Assembly: GCA_008711295.1 (NCBI GenBank)
Contig: VUYV01000016.1
Coordinates: 3,996,383 to 4,060,382 of the forward strand
DNA length: 64,000 bases
From: Anarhynchus alexandrinus
Lineage: Eukaryota; Chordata; Aves; Charadriiformes; Charadriidae
Reading direction: 5' to 3'
Of the stretch, positions 13,854 to 25,085 are shown in pieces. Each line of letters starts with the position of its first letter. The first letter of the stretch is position 1. Both the position numbers and the translations under genes were made by a program. The notes beneath the pieces are model-generated. The model did no database searches and had not been told where the DNA came from. It worked only from the letters and a program-made list of their open reading frames with translations.

Positions 13854-14961
13854 TCATCGTTAGAAAAACTTAACTACATGAACAGGAAAAAAAACCCCTT
13901 CCTTTGACAAATTGGAAATCTCCAAAGACTTATAAGCCAGCATGAAAGATTGACTTAATGGAGCAATATATTTTTGATACAGCAAGGAGCCCCCCAATCC
14001 TCTGATTAGACTGATATATAGATTTTCTAGAGATTAGCAAAATCTGAAATGCATTAAAAAAAATCCAGTGTGACAAAACAGTTTTGACAGCATAAATGAA
14101 ACCTAAAGCAATGTAAAATGTAATTACTGCAGCTATTGCTGTGACCCGTCAGTATATGCTGCCTTGCTCTGGCCTCGAGAGAGCTGGGCTTATTTTCCAC
14201 CTATTTATTTTTCTGCGTGTTTGGCAAGAATATTTTTGGTCTATTCATTTGCTTTTCTTTAGTACCCCTTTTCTGGTTCCTCTGTATTCCAACAGGGAGT
14301 TTGGCGAAAAGATTAAAAAAATAAATAGGTGATTGCGAAGGTTATGGTGACGGTACAGGAAGTTCAAAGACAAACCGGAATCAATCCCTTACTGCATTTT
14401 CATGTGCTTTGGTGGTAGGGCTGTGCGATTACTTTATTTAACATGCAGAGGTCCAGGAGAAGTGCTGGATTTTATTTACATTCCAGTGGAATAGAGGGGC
14501 CCTCGCTGGAATTAGGAATTCATAGGGGTACGGCCTGTGTGTCTCCGTAGTGACAGACTGTTTCTACTTTGAAGAAACCAAGTGACCACAAGACAGGAGA
14601 GGAGGAAAAAGACTTGGAAATCCCAAGGTCACGCAGAAGGTGTAGGAGTGTTGGGCTGGTGCTTTACCCTGCAAATAGCACTGCTTTCCAACATGAGGTG
14701 TCCTGGCATCAGCCATGCAAGTGTCAGGAACGTGACTCTACCTGCCAGTGCTTTCTTCTGAAAAGCCTATTCAGAACTGATTTATTTTTTTGCCAAAGGT
14801 AACACAGTGCATCTACTGAATATTGTATTTTATGTGTCACTTATACCCAAAGAAGCAGTGCTGATTTGCTTCTCCCCATGCTGTCATGGTGAGGAAAAGA
14901 TAATTGAAGACTTAATGTGATGGTAAGAGAGCTTGAATACAAGCGTCTCTGTGTGTTTTAA

Positions 14962-14985
14962 TTTTTTTTTTTTTCCCCCCCTCTG
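14962..14985 (+). repeat. T-run plus C-run polypyrimidine tract
   Basis: Thirteen T followed by seven C, then TCT. Low-complexity tract; a splice acceptor is possible in principle (a CAAG follows) but no coding exon follows. Confidence 0.55.
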
Positions 14986-15279
14986 CAAGCTAACATGTAA
15001 TTGTTGTGGTGTGACCGGAGGTGGTGGATATTACCTTAGGGATGATATGAATATCACAAACTTGCTATGAGGTAACTACCTTGCATCAGTGAGGGAAATG
15101 AGTTTCTGATCCTTGAGTCACCTTGTCTCCCTAGCCATTGTCGCAGCGGAGAATGCTAACTAAATCAGTCAGCAGATAGCTCCAGATGCAAAAACGTATC
15201 TTTTAAAAACAACCCCAGGGTCAGTTATTTGGTGTTTTGGGGAGGGATCGTAGATGGAAATGTTATCTGGCTCTTGGAC

Positions 15280-15560
15280 AGCATCTATCTGAGGTATTTG
15301 CGTGGCTTCCATTACCACGGGATCTGAGCAACCTTGTAATCACCAGTATGCTTATCCCGAGGGCGCTCCCGTGAGGAGGCAGAGCGCTGCTGGTGGTGTC
15401 AGTCGGAGTGAGCCGCTGCCCTGTTTGCCCAAAGTCTGTTGGAGAGTGAGAGCCCACAGCCCAACGCTGGCTTGCGGTCAAGCATGCAGAAGCATCCTCT
15501 GGCGAGGCAGCCGGCACAGGCTGGGGCTGTTCACAGGGGCTGCTGGTCCTCTTGCCTGTG
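15280..15560. other. GC-rich islet without recognisable gene
   Basis: The segment is clearly richer in G, C and CpG than its flanks (for example around 15355-15385 and 15500-15520). Open frames run through it on both strands, up to about 100 codons, as expected where stops are rare in GC-rich DNA. None of the translations resembles a known protein. Candidates are an unmethylated CpG islet, an old exon or a decayed repeat. Confidence 0.4.
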
Positions 15561-15899
15561 TTTGAGATCAAGTTTTAGGAAAACCTCCAATTGCTCCTGC
15601 GGTATTAGCTGTAAATTAAAACACAGGTTTCCCAGACATTTTTGACCTCTGGAAAGCTGGCAGCCCTCCAGTTTTCATGGGCCTTGCTTCCACTTCCATC
15701 CCCTTGTCATCATAACTGATAATTAAAACTGCTATTCTGCGTGGCTTGGTAGCGGCACGTACAAAACTTGGTGCTGGTAATGTGTCCTGTGATATTTTTA
15801 ATGACTTGCTTCTTCTTTCTCTAGCTTACTTATAACTTCTGATGTAAATTTTGCAGGAAAGGGACCTCTCTGTGTCGGTAAATGGCTAGCACAAGGAGT

Positions 15900-16360
15900 T
15901 TCTGGTACTGATGTCAATAGGTTTATGATAATTTTTCTAAGTACTTTTACTGTAACATATGATTATGACTACAGAAAAATAAATGCCATATCTGTTTTAT
16001 GCAAAATCATTAATTTAATGGAGAATCCAAAGGTAATCAGAGCTCCCAGTAACTGGCAACACTAGCTGCATTTTGCATAGTTTTACATTTATATATGTTA
16101 ATACAGTCAGAATGGGTTTATTGCCCTGGAATTTAATGCGTTTTAGATTTGCTAATCTCTCTAAAATCTATACATCAGTTTAATCAAAGGATTAAGGCTT
16201 CTTTAGTAAATCAAAAATATACTGCTCAATTAAGTCAATCTTTCACATCAGCTTATAAGTCTTTAGAAAATTTTAACTTGTAAAAGGAGATTTTTCAAGT
16301 AGGATTTACACTTTTATAACAATGGAAGAAAACAGACAGAAATACAAAATAAATAGATGT
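15900..16360. promoter_or_regulatory. Candidate conserved non-coding element
   Basis: An AT-rich block with dense homeodomain and POU-like words. It contains an exact inverted pair, ATGCAAAAT (15999-16007) and ATTTTGCAT (16070-16078), an odd-centred palindrome CATTAATTTAATG (16008-16020) and several TTTAATC or CTAATC cores at 16150-16200. The texture resembles ancient developmental enhancers. No alignment is available, so this is inference. Confidence 0.3.
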
Positions 16361-16625
16361 TACAATTAAATAATGCCCATGGAGAGAAGCATGTTTTTTT
16401 TGCCAAAGTGTGTAACTTTGGAGATGCTGATGTTATGGGTCAAGCGCTCTGACTTTACAGGGACTCATGAACCTTATCCTTAATTTTCTACTGCATAGGT
16501 TCAAGGCTAGTGAGGTCTTGAGACCAAGTTAACTCCAAACTTGATATATTCCTGCAGAAATTTTCATTATCTCTGATAAGTTTTTATATCTGATACTTTT
16601 TGAATCATTGGTAGGGGTATTAAGA

Positions 16626-16634
16626 GGGGGGGGG
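16626..16634 (+). repeat. G9 homopolymer
   Basis: Nine consecutive G followed by AAAACCC. Homopolymer of no evident function; prone to length variation. Confidence 0.7.
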
Positions 16635-16849
16635 AAAACCCTCTCATGTTTTGAAAGGTTTAGAAATCCTCATGCTTCTGGGCACAAACTCAGTATCTGA
16701 GTAACAAGGACTGGGCAGAAATTTTCTGTGTAGGCAACTGTAATTCCATAGTCACCAGTTTTATTCATGTGATGGTTCATGGGAGCTTATGATTGTCAGG
16801 ATATTTATTTTCCCCAAACCTGTCAGGTGTAGGGCAAGTATAATTTCTT

Positions 16850-17000
16850 AACTTTACAGGTAAAGAACTAAGGCACAGATTCCCATACATTTGTGGGTAC
16901 CCATGTGTACCTCAAAGCTTTGAGGCAGAAGCAACTTGCCCAAAATCACATAGGAATGTGCTAAAGTGGCAAAGTGAACAGAGCTTTTCTGACCCCCCCA
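16850..17000 (-). repeat. MIR-like SINE relic (antisense)
   Basis: In order, the plus strand shows CTTTACAGG, AACTAAGGCACAGA, ACTTGCCCAAAATCACATA and AAAGTGGCAAAGTG. These correspond to the reverse complement of the MIR/core-SINE central region (tttacagatgaggaaactgaggcacaga, then acttgcccaaggtcacacag). Order and spacing agree well, so the element lies on the minus strand. It is highly diverged, as expected for a repeat older than the bird-mammal split. Confidence 0.65.
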
Positions 17001-17554
17001 TGTAGCACCCGGACTTCGGGACCACCCATCGTACCTTCCTCTGAAACAGCAGTTATAGGCTGCTCCTAGATGCAGGCTGAAGTTCTTACACAAAGCGGCT
17101 GAAGTCAGTGGCGATCCTTTTCAGGGATGTCCATAGTCTTTGTAGCAGTGACTGCTGTGTTCTTTTAAGCAAGGCCTTCTTTCAAGCAGCATTGCCACAA
17201 TTCACCATGTCGTTGGTATACATCAGTGTTGTTTTATTGTGGTTGTGCTGCAAAACAGATAATGCCTATTAGAAACTGAAAAGCTTCTGTAAACTGCCTT
17301 AGAGCTAAATTATTTATTTCACATGTGTCTGGGAAGGAGAACAAAGAGCTAAGCCCAATGCGTAGCAGCCCATATAAGAGTCATTTATTTGTGTTGTGTG
17401 CCAAAACAGTGCTGTGTTAGATGGGGATGAGGTGGCAATATGTAAGTCAGTGCACACAAACATAGTGTTGCTAAGTTTGACTGTAATGCCTTAGGAAAAT
17501 TAATTTGCTGTGCAGCCCCTGTGTAAAAATTATTATAGTAGTTGCAATAGCAAA

Positions 17555-17690
17555 CGCAGTTGTTAAGGCTGAGTTCTAATCCCCACTCTTGGCTAATAAC
17601 TTTTTGCTAATAACTTTCTCAAATTCTTTTTGCTCTGAAATTTTCCGTGCTTGGTGTTAGCCCTCAGGTGAATTTTTTGGAAAGTCTGAG
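17555..17690 (+). repeat. Possible MIR-like relic
   Basis: GAGTTCTAATCCCCACTCTTGG at about 17569-17590 resembles the MIR sense box (gagttcgaatcccggctctgcc). The following 100 bases are AT-rich and less clearly alignable, ending in a GAATTTTTTGGAAAGTCTGAG-like block. Only the first 25 bases are persuasive. Confidence 0.35.
17592..17619 (+). repeat. 14-bp tandem duplication
   Basis: GCTAATAACTTTTT (17592-17605) is followed directly by GCTAATAACTTTCT (17606-17619), with one difference. It is a small local duplication, probably replication slippage. Confidence 0.7.
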
Positions 17691-19482
17691 AGGATTTTGA
17701 ATTATGAGAGCATGAATAAAATACATTTTTCCTCCTCATGTTTTAATGAAACTTTTGCATTCTGAAAAGTCTCTGAAGCTAGAATCTTCAGATTTGTTTT
17801 GTAGCCCTGAGTAAGGAAAGAAAGCAGCATAATTGATGTCTGCAGAATATCCTGGTTCGTGGAACTGCAAGAGTTGTGGTGACTGTGTGTGGTCACAGCA
17901 ACTTTAAAGATGAAGGATGACATTCTCAAAAGCACCTAATGATTTAGGCCCATTTCAAAAGCAACATTGACATTCAGGAGATTAAATGTCATAGCATCTT
18001 GTAGGATTGAGGCACCTGCATGCCTGCTGCTCTTGAAAGTAGAGGGTGTTTTAATAGAGCTGGGTAAGGAGTGTTTTTCTTTTCAAGAAGTGTGGGGTTA
18101 TTTTGATCCCCAAGTTGGACGAGGAACCTACTAATACACTACAGTTGTGCAGCTCCCATGATGTGCTGCATAACTAGAAGACCATGGTGTAGCACTGGGA
18201 ATATGTGGTGAGGGATTTCCCCTTCGTGCAAGGATGGAGTCTGCAGCTACCATTTCTGTGGGCGTCTGTGTGCTTTAGGGGCTGTACGGTTGAGTATTCC
18301 TGACAAAAGATTGAGCTACTTCGGTCCAATCTACACCTCTGAGTCAGAGGTTTGAAACGTTAATCTTAAATGTGATGAGTAAGTAAAACAAAAATACTTT
18401 CAAGCAAATCTTTACATGGGAAAGTGTTACAATCTATATCTGACTTTAGTCTATGTATACCATTAAACACAGTTTGTTTTTAATTTCAATGGTATCTTAA
18501 AGGGCCTCAGCTGAACTCCACTTGAGCTTGTCTGATAAAGCCCTTAGATGCCACCAGTACCAGAAGCATAGAAAGTGCTGCTTCAGTGGCTCCTATGGAC
18601 TGTTTGGGATCTGAAAAGTCTTCTGCATGTTGCAGAAACAAATCTGTGACTAAGTAGACTTACTGTCTGTGTCTTTTACTGTTTTTCACTCTCCTGTCCT
18701 TGTTTCGTTTTTGACTGCTTTGCCAGTAGAGGTCTATTGGTGAATGTTCTTAAAGGAGCTGAATTTCCCCGATGTCTAAAGGAACATGGCTACCAAATGC
18801 AAGATGCCGCAGTCTGTTAATGATGCCTGGGTAAAGGCTGCTAGAGTTAAAAATGTTTCATTTACTGGTGCCTCCATCAGAGCTGCATTAGGTGTTGATT
18901 CCTAAAACATTGTACCTTTACAATGAATGAAAGAAGTCATTGAGATTTTCCAGTTCTTAGAAATCCCCCTATGCTTTAAATAATTGCAAAAATCAGTGCT
19001 AGAATAATATGAAAGCTGAGGAGTCCAAAGTTCAGAGCAAGGAGAGTCTGAAATATGTGGTTTGTATTACTAACTCAGCCACAGTACACATACACAGAGT
19101 GAGACTAGAAGGCATTTTCCAGTTCAGTTTTCCTCGTTAAATGTAATGTGTTACTATTTATTATTTAATCTGTGCTTTACAATATACAGGATGTATAATG
19201 TGGCTGAGTTAATACTGTGGCTGGAAAGTTCATTTTTGGAATTTTTTTGCACTTCTGGCTTTTTTTTTCTGATATGGATTTAATGTGACAGCTTTTACAT
19301 TTTTCATCTATATCACATGTAGAAGAATTGAATGGCTTGAATGCATGCTGGAGCACCCACTCTGGCACCAGCAGAAAGTAATTCTCCTGTGGAGCCCCCC
19401 CGCAACTGCTGCTCCCACCTGAATTAGCTGAATGAGCCTTTGACTGTATTTGATTCTTTTGTTTTCTCCCTCATGTGCCAGG

Positions 19483-19932
19483 TGGTGAGGGTCAGCTTCA
19501 TTACACTTGCTGGAAGCAAGATAAACATGAAGAGGGCTTGAAGGAGCTGGGACTGTTTAGTTTGAGGAAGAGGAGGCTGAGGGGAGACCTCATCACTCTC
19601 TACAACTATTTGAAAGGACACTGTAGAGAGGTTGGTGCTGGTCTCTTCTCACAGGTAATTAATGACAGAACAAGAGGGAATGGCTTCAAGCTCCAACAGG
19701 GTAGATTTAGACTGAACATTAGGAAAGAATTTTTCACAGAAAGAGTGGTCGGGCATTGGAATAGGCTGCCCAGGGAGGGGGTTGAGTCACCATCCCTGGA
19801 TGTATTTAAGAGCCGTTTAGATGTGGTGTTGGGGGGTATGGTGTAGGGTAGAACTTTGTAGAGTAGGGTAGATGGTTGGACTCGATGATCCCAAGGGTCT
19901 CTTCCAACCTAGACAATTCTGTGATTCTATGA
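19483..19932 (+). mobile_element. CR1 LINE copy 1, 5'-truncated
   Basis: This is the 3' end of a CR1 non-LTR retrotransposon. Clear homology runs from about 19520, covering the last part of ORF2, the ORF2 stop (19844-19846), the short 3' UTR and the terminal ATTCTGTGATTCTATGA at 19916-19932, which is the CR1-specific tail. The 5' limit is uncertain: 19483-19520 matches the consensus only patchily, with an apparent 15-20 base insertion. The UTR block at about 19872-19912 (GGTTGGACTCGATGATC, then CTTCCAACCT) also occurs in copies 2 and 3. CR1 inserts without a poly(A) tail and is usually severely 5'-truncated, as here. Identification is very secure; the exact subfamily is not. Confidence 0.95.
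19520..19846 (+). pseudogene. CR1 ORF2 C-terminal remnant, frame open
   Basis: This encodes the C-terminal end of the CR1 ORF2 polyprotein, downstream of the reverse transcriptase catalytic core. About 108 codons remain in one uninterrupted frame up to the native stop. Recognisable blocks are [48 protein letters not shown] and [14 protein letters not shown]. The endonuclease, the RT core and the FADD motif are all missing. There is an upstream ATG at 19475, but it lies before the confident homology and is probably accidental. The open frame most likely reflects modest age and short length, not selection. Confidence 0.9.
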
Positions 19933-22900
19933 TGGCTTCATTGATTCTGGCTACCCTACTCTAGAATGAATGTCAATGTTCATGTCTCTCAAATTGGTCT
20001 GGTGTTCACCGAATGGATGACAAAAAGTTTCCAGTCAGTTCTGGTGGGATTTGTTCAAACATTTCCTTTGGATCAGTTTAGGGGCAGTTAGAAAAAAGAT
20101 CAGAAAGATATTTTTGGGGAAGGGACTCTCACATTAAGTGACTAAATCCTTGTGTTATGGTATGAGGAAAAAAATCTATCTTATCTGAAACTTTGTGACA
20201 ATAAAAATTAAAGTGATTAAAAACAAGCTCATAAATGAGGAATGTACAAATGTCAGCCACTGCAAGATGCAAAACACTGAACATTTGGACTGATATTTTT
20301 TTTTTAACCAATGCCCATATTGCTTCCCTCTCAGCAGATCTGTTCCTTTAAAATGTTAGTATATAACACCTTCCTTTCCTTGCATTTTTAGGACCCTGTA
20401 TATCATGCATGTTTTGGCTTTGAATTCCTGGGTTTTTTTATTTTTCTTAGGACAATTTCCTCTAAGACCTTTGCGATGAATCTGGTATGCATCATGGCTG
20501 CCATGTGCTAAGTAGCTAAATTGCATTACCAATGGGAGGAATAATTATCAGCCTCAGATTATGGCATTATTAACGCCTTAGTACTGATAACTCTTAGCAG
20601 TTCACAAGACCATCAAATGTTTTCTTTTTAATACTGCTGCAGATTTTTCAGCGAGCACTGGAGATAACGTGACAGCCCAATAGAGTTTGATGTATGTGTC
20701 TGGAGAGGGGGAAGAAAAAAAAGTTGAGATCCTCCAGTCAAACCAATGTCTCTAATGGCTTCCCTAGATTAAAATAATCCCTATGGGAAATCCACTATGA
20801 CAACAGTTCTTATACAGATTTTACGATTTTCCAGTCACTGCTTCTGTGCCACAACCATTCTTTGAAACTGTTTATGTTAGTGAAAGGCCACATTCTCAGA
20901 GATGAGGTTTTTTTATTTTTTTTTTAAAGAATGTGGTTTAGCTCCATTAAGAAGAGTTTGATGTTCTCACTTTCTTCCTTGGGCATTAGCGTGCCTATTA
21001 GTCCTGTATTTTCTGAATGTTTGACAACGTGAAGAAATGTAAAGGTCAGCTCTGACTCTCATATTAAAGGTCAAGCTAGTGTTTGCACTTAAGTACAGTA
21101 TTTATAACATGGGTGATTTCATGCATCAGCCCTTTAGGGGATTGAAGAATTAGGCTGCATGACAGAAAGCCAGGCAGTAACAATGCTAAAACACTAACCA
21201 GTGTTGATTTAAAGTCAAAATGAGAGAACAGTTTTGCGGTCTTGAAATCAGGTACACTGTTATTCCTATTTAGATGGACCTGCAATAGAAACTTATCACT
21301 GAACGGGCTCTTTTCAAAAACAAGATGAAGGCCAGATTCTTAAAATGGAGAGACATTTTAACGAGCCCAGATTAATTCAGCAGCTTCTTGTTGGAGGAAG
21401 AAGTTGTCATTTTTTATAATGACAGGAATTTAAAGCTACTGGGGAAGCCCCAAATTATTGCAGGGGGGATGACACATTAATGAGAGAGAGCAAAAGACTG
21501 GATTATTTCTATGGGTGTCCACTGAGACCCAAGATCATGTTTGTAGCATCGTTGCACTTAACCTTTGTACCTTTGCTTCAGGTTATATGATCAGCCAGAA
21601 AGCTGTAAATGTGAAGAAAGTCCTAGTATTATTTGCATCCCTGCCACTAAAGTACTGTTGGAATACATTGCCGTGGCCACAGCTCATAGATTGTCAAATT
21701 AAAAAGGAAGATTGGACTTGTCCTGCTTGCTACCAGTTGCACGGGGCTTCTAGCTGTTAGATGGTCATTTAAATTGCAGCTTCTCTTCTTCCCAGTTTGA
21801 TTTGGTGGTTGCAGCAATTAGGTTGATTCATTTGTGTTCAAGACCTGTGTTTCTGTATAGTAAGTCGCTCTGAAGTTCTGTACAGTATTTCTGTAGTGTA
21901 CATTGTTATTGTAGCACCCTCCACTGGCTCGTCTACCTACTGTACCTCTCTGAAAGATCACTCCTTAGGTATGTCATGTGAAAAGCATCAATTTATTCCT
22001 GTTTTAGAGTGGTGTCTCAGGTACCATGCGAATGTTTGTGTTACATTGAGGTTGAACTAGCAAAATGTAATTAAACACATGGTTAAAAAAAATAATGATT
22101 CGAGACCCAAATTCATAATCAAAGCAGTATGAGAGACTTTGGATATTCAGTAAAAAAAATAGTTCAACCTGAAGGAACAGAGAGGTGGGGGTGAGTGGCG
22201 CAGTGCCCTGAGGGCTGCCCAAACTGCTAACAGTGCCATGTTATCTTTAACCAGGCAAAGGTGGTGTTCAAAAAGATAGAACTGCACCTTTGTAGATTGC
22301 CATTAAGGTCTGCTGCTTGGAAATTTGACTAATGACTGTCTGTTAGTTATACTCTGTATTCTGCTACTGTTGCATATTGGTGCTGGGCCCAGTGCTGCCA
22401 AGGCTGAAAAGCAGCGTATCTTCATGGCTTTGCAGATCAACTCTCCAGGCAGAGTATGGTCATGTTTTCTACATCAAGCTCACTTGCTAGGCATGTATCT
22501 CTCATCCTCCTACTGAGCTTTACACAAAAGCCCAGGGCCGCTTTACAGTTTGCGCACTGCCAGGAACCTGGTCTGCTGGCAGCCAGGAGCGGAGCTGCCT
22601 GGTGACACCTGCCCCATCACTGTTTGCCACAGTGGGATGGAGATGGAAGTGGGAGGATCTCGCATAGTCCTGTGTCACTGTGCTCTTCTAGTCAAAATGC
22701 CGCTCTCAGTTAGTGATCTACTGGCAAGAGTCCTGTTGCTGGTGGTGATGGATATGTGAAATCAAACCATCTTCAAGGAGTTAAGCTGTAGTTTGTTGTA
22801 ATGCTTTGGAAGGAGAAAGTCAAAGTTACCAAAGTAGTTTTCAATCAGAGTGCTGGGCAGGGTCAGCTCTGGGTTTGCTGACCTTTCTGGTCTGACCACC

Positions 22901-24990
22901 ACGAGGGTAAAAGCTGAACTACATTGATAAAATCTCAGGGGTGTTTACATGATAGGCTATAAAAACAATGTTGCTCCAGCAAATTTTCACACTTCAATTT
23001 GTTTTCAGAGTTAGAAAAAAAAATAAAAATTAACATTTCATAAATTCTTTTTCTCACAGACTGGTCTGCCTGAATGAAACAAGCAGTCCCACAACTTTAT
23101 TTTAAGCTGCTTTTCCTGTTTCCCACATGTTGCAGTCAGCAACCTTTGCCCAGGGCAGGATGACCGTTGATTAATATGGAAGACCCGAGCCCTGCCTGTA
23201 GCGGTAGGGATGCTCCAGCAAATGGGATGTTTGTTCCACTTGCAGGCCAAGGAAAAAGGAATTTCTGGAATGATCTGGGTAAAAAATAATTGTTTCTTTT
23301 GGCAGTCTCGCTTGGACAGTCCTTGAGCTGTTGTGTGGTGGTTCTATTTACACCAAGAAAATTCAAGCAAACAGGCTGCCCTGGGCTATCGGGATGGCTT
23401 AAGTTTCCAACATATTTTTCCTGGATATCAAAAGTTTGGATCTTTGCCACACAATCATTTTACAAAACCTTGAGTGGAAAGCACTCCAGTTGTGGTCAGT
23501 CTGTTTTCTAAGTTCTCCAACTACTGCTTTTCAAGGAATGGTCGGTGCAGCCCCCTATCAAATGAAATACCTCTAAACTTGTCCTTTCTTGATCTAATTC
23601 TTTACAAACAACTGCCCCTTCTGAACTGTTTTTAGTGCTTATAATGCTGTTACATTCATTTAATCCTTGCCACCTTTCATCTATATAATTGCATAGCAAT
23701 GACAAGGCTGTATACCTCAATGGTACTAGCAGTTTTCATTGCCCTCAGCAGAGATGCACGAGTCCTTTCATGCAATTCCTCCAGCATCTCTGTATCACTG
23801 CATACCCATCCAGTTAATGCCTAGTGGTTTGCTGACTCATTCTGCATTTATGGATTCTGGAGCAAATTTTTGGAAGGATAACATCTCCTGTTGTGAATCG
23901 TTACTGAGAATACTACAGTGTTTTCTTCCCTGTAAAATGCATTGCATCCAGGAGGATGATAGGGATTGAGGAAAATTGGCTTTGACTGAATCGGATGAAG
24001 CTGAAATAAAAGCAGGGGAATGGCAGAGGACTCCGAAGAGATCTTCCATCCTCTGTAACACAGGTGATGAAAGCTGAAATCTGCAGCTTGATTTCTCTTT
24101 TACCATTAGTCACAGACCCAAACTGGTGAAAGGAAAGATAAAGTCAATTTCTATCAATATTGTAGGACTCAGTTGTGCTGGGTGTATGTACAGTGGTCCA
24201 CGTCTTGGGGAGCTTGCTTACTTATAGGCAAGGTTGTGTAACGTGTCTGTATATCTCACCCACCCTGTCCCCACTCATGCTATGGCTTCAATGCCAGTAT
24301 CTCAAGGACATGCTTGGGAAAAAGTCTTTTGGTTGTCCTTCATGTTATGGTTGGGCTGTGGGAGCATTTTCACAGCTTTTCAGGCTTTCTTTTTGTTGTT
24401 GCTGCTACTATGCTAAAATTAAAGGCCTATGTCCAGCTTGTTTGGGATAAGGCAATTTATACAGGTTGCCCTGCGCAAGTCCTCCCTCTCTGCCCTTCCC
24501 CACCCCAGCCCTGCGTGCTCTTTCATGCCTTCTGGGGCAGTTCAGGGTTTCTGTTTTAATTTCTTTATGGAGCTGGTCAAAATTCCTGTCTGTGACCCTC
24601 TGTGTGTTGAAGATAGGGTATTTCCATTGCCTGAAGGGGGAAGAAGTGATTAAAAAAAGAAAATAACCTAGTAGCTAGCTTCCATGGGAAATGTGGGAGA
24701 AAATGTTACAATATTTTTTGAGTTTTGGGGTATGTCAACAGACACATCTATGGAGACATTATAGTTCCAGGAATTGTCTGCAAACTTTATTTACCAGGGA
24801 AATAGCAAAAGAGTTGTTCATATTGCCCATAAACAGGCTTCCGGTGCTTCAGACTGATGTTTGTTCATTCTGTTTACACCGTGGTTAAAAGAAAAATGAA
24901 AGTCTAGGATGTAAATCAGCTGATTAGTCTCGCTCGCTGTGTTCAGACTTGGGTAGCAGGACGAGAGAGCACAGAGCGGTGCTTTGGACC
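19933..24990. other. Non-coding unique sequence
   Basis: No exon or repeat is confidently recognised. An AT-rich block at 20500-20700 has conserved-element texture (GGCATTATTAACGCC and AATAATTATCAGC words). An octamer ATTTGCAT occurs at 21631-21638. Several overlapping short open frames at 24.2-24.6 kb on the plus strand have no recognisable domains. The 22.5-22.75 kb stretch is slightly GC-richer. Confidence 0.55.
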
Positions 24991-24994
24991 TGTG

Positions 24995-25085
24995 CCTAGC
25001 TATTCCCAGCTCTGTTGTCCACCAGGGATGACCTTAGCTGAGCCATGTTGCTCTGTACCTCCATCTCCATGTGTGTGAAAAGTTT
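24995..25085 (+). repeat. MIR-like SINE relic
   Basis: In order, the segment matches the MIR sense core: TATTCCCAGCTCTG, GGATGACCTTAGCTGAGCCA, then GCTCTGTACCTCCATCTCCAT. The corresponding consensus words are cccagctctgcc, gtgaccttgggcaagtca and ctctgtgcctcagtttcc. The spacing between blocks is retained, so the call is fairly safe despite strong divergence. Confidence 0.55.

Larger units (their letters stand above)
5700..15275. other. Non-coding unique sequence
   Basis: No gene or young transposon is seen. The longest open frame is 142 codons on the minus strand (7160-7588); it has no recognisable domain and a composition of translated non-coding DNA. Minor landmarks are a T run with an alternating CATG palindrome (8006-8034), a perfect AT palindrome (9590-9603), a hairpin (13119-13141) and pyrimidine-rich tracts at 13801-13853 and 14962-14985. 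A short MIR-core-like match (ccaaggtcacgcag) near 14628 is too small to call. Confidence 0.6.
17001..19482. other. Mostly unique non-coding sequence
   Basis: A possible second MIR-type relic lies at 17555-17690, and a 14-base tandem duplication at 17592-17619 falls inside it. An 8-bp inverted repeat lies at 18457-18495, and there is a T run near 19259-19268. No exon is recognised. Confidence 0.55.

Noticed and set aside
13801..13860. Pyrimidine tract as a splice acceptor
   Set aside because: Ends in AAAG rather than CAG or TAG, and no open exon with donor follows.
15263..15571. 102-codon minus-strand frame in the GC islet
   Set aside because: GC-rich DNA lowers stop frequency on both strands; no recognisable protein. 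Kept only as an islet.
20040..20075. Amniote repeat word TTTGGATCAG
   Set aside because: Only about ten bases match the ggatcaggccc motif; too short to call.
24175..24666. Stack of overlapping plus-strand open frames
   Set aside because: Frames in all three phases without family resemblance; typical of a locally stop-poor stretch.
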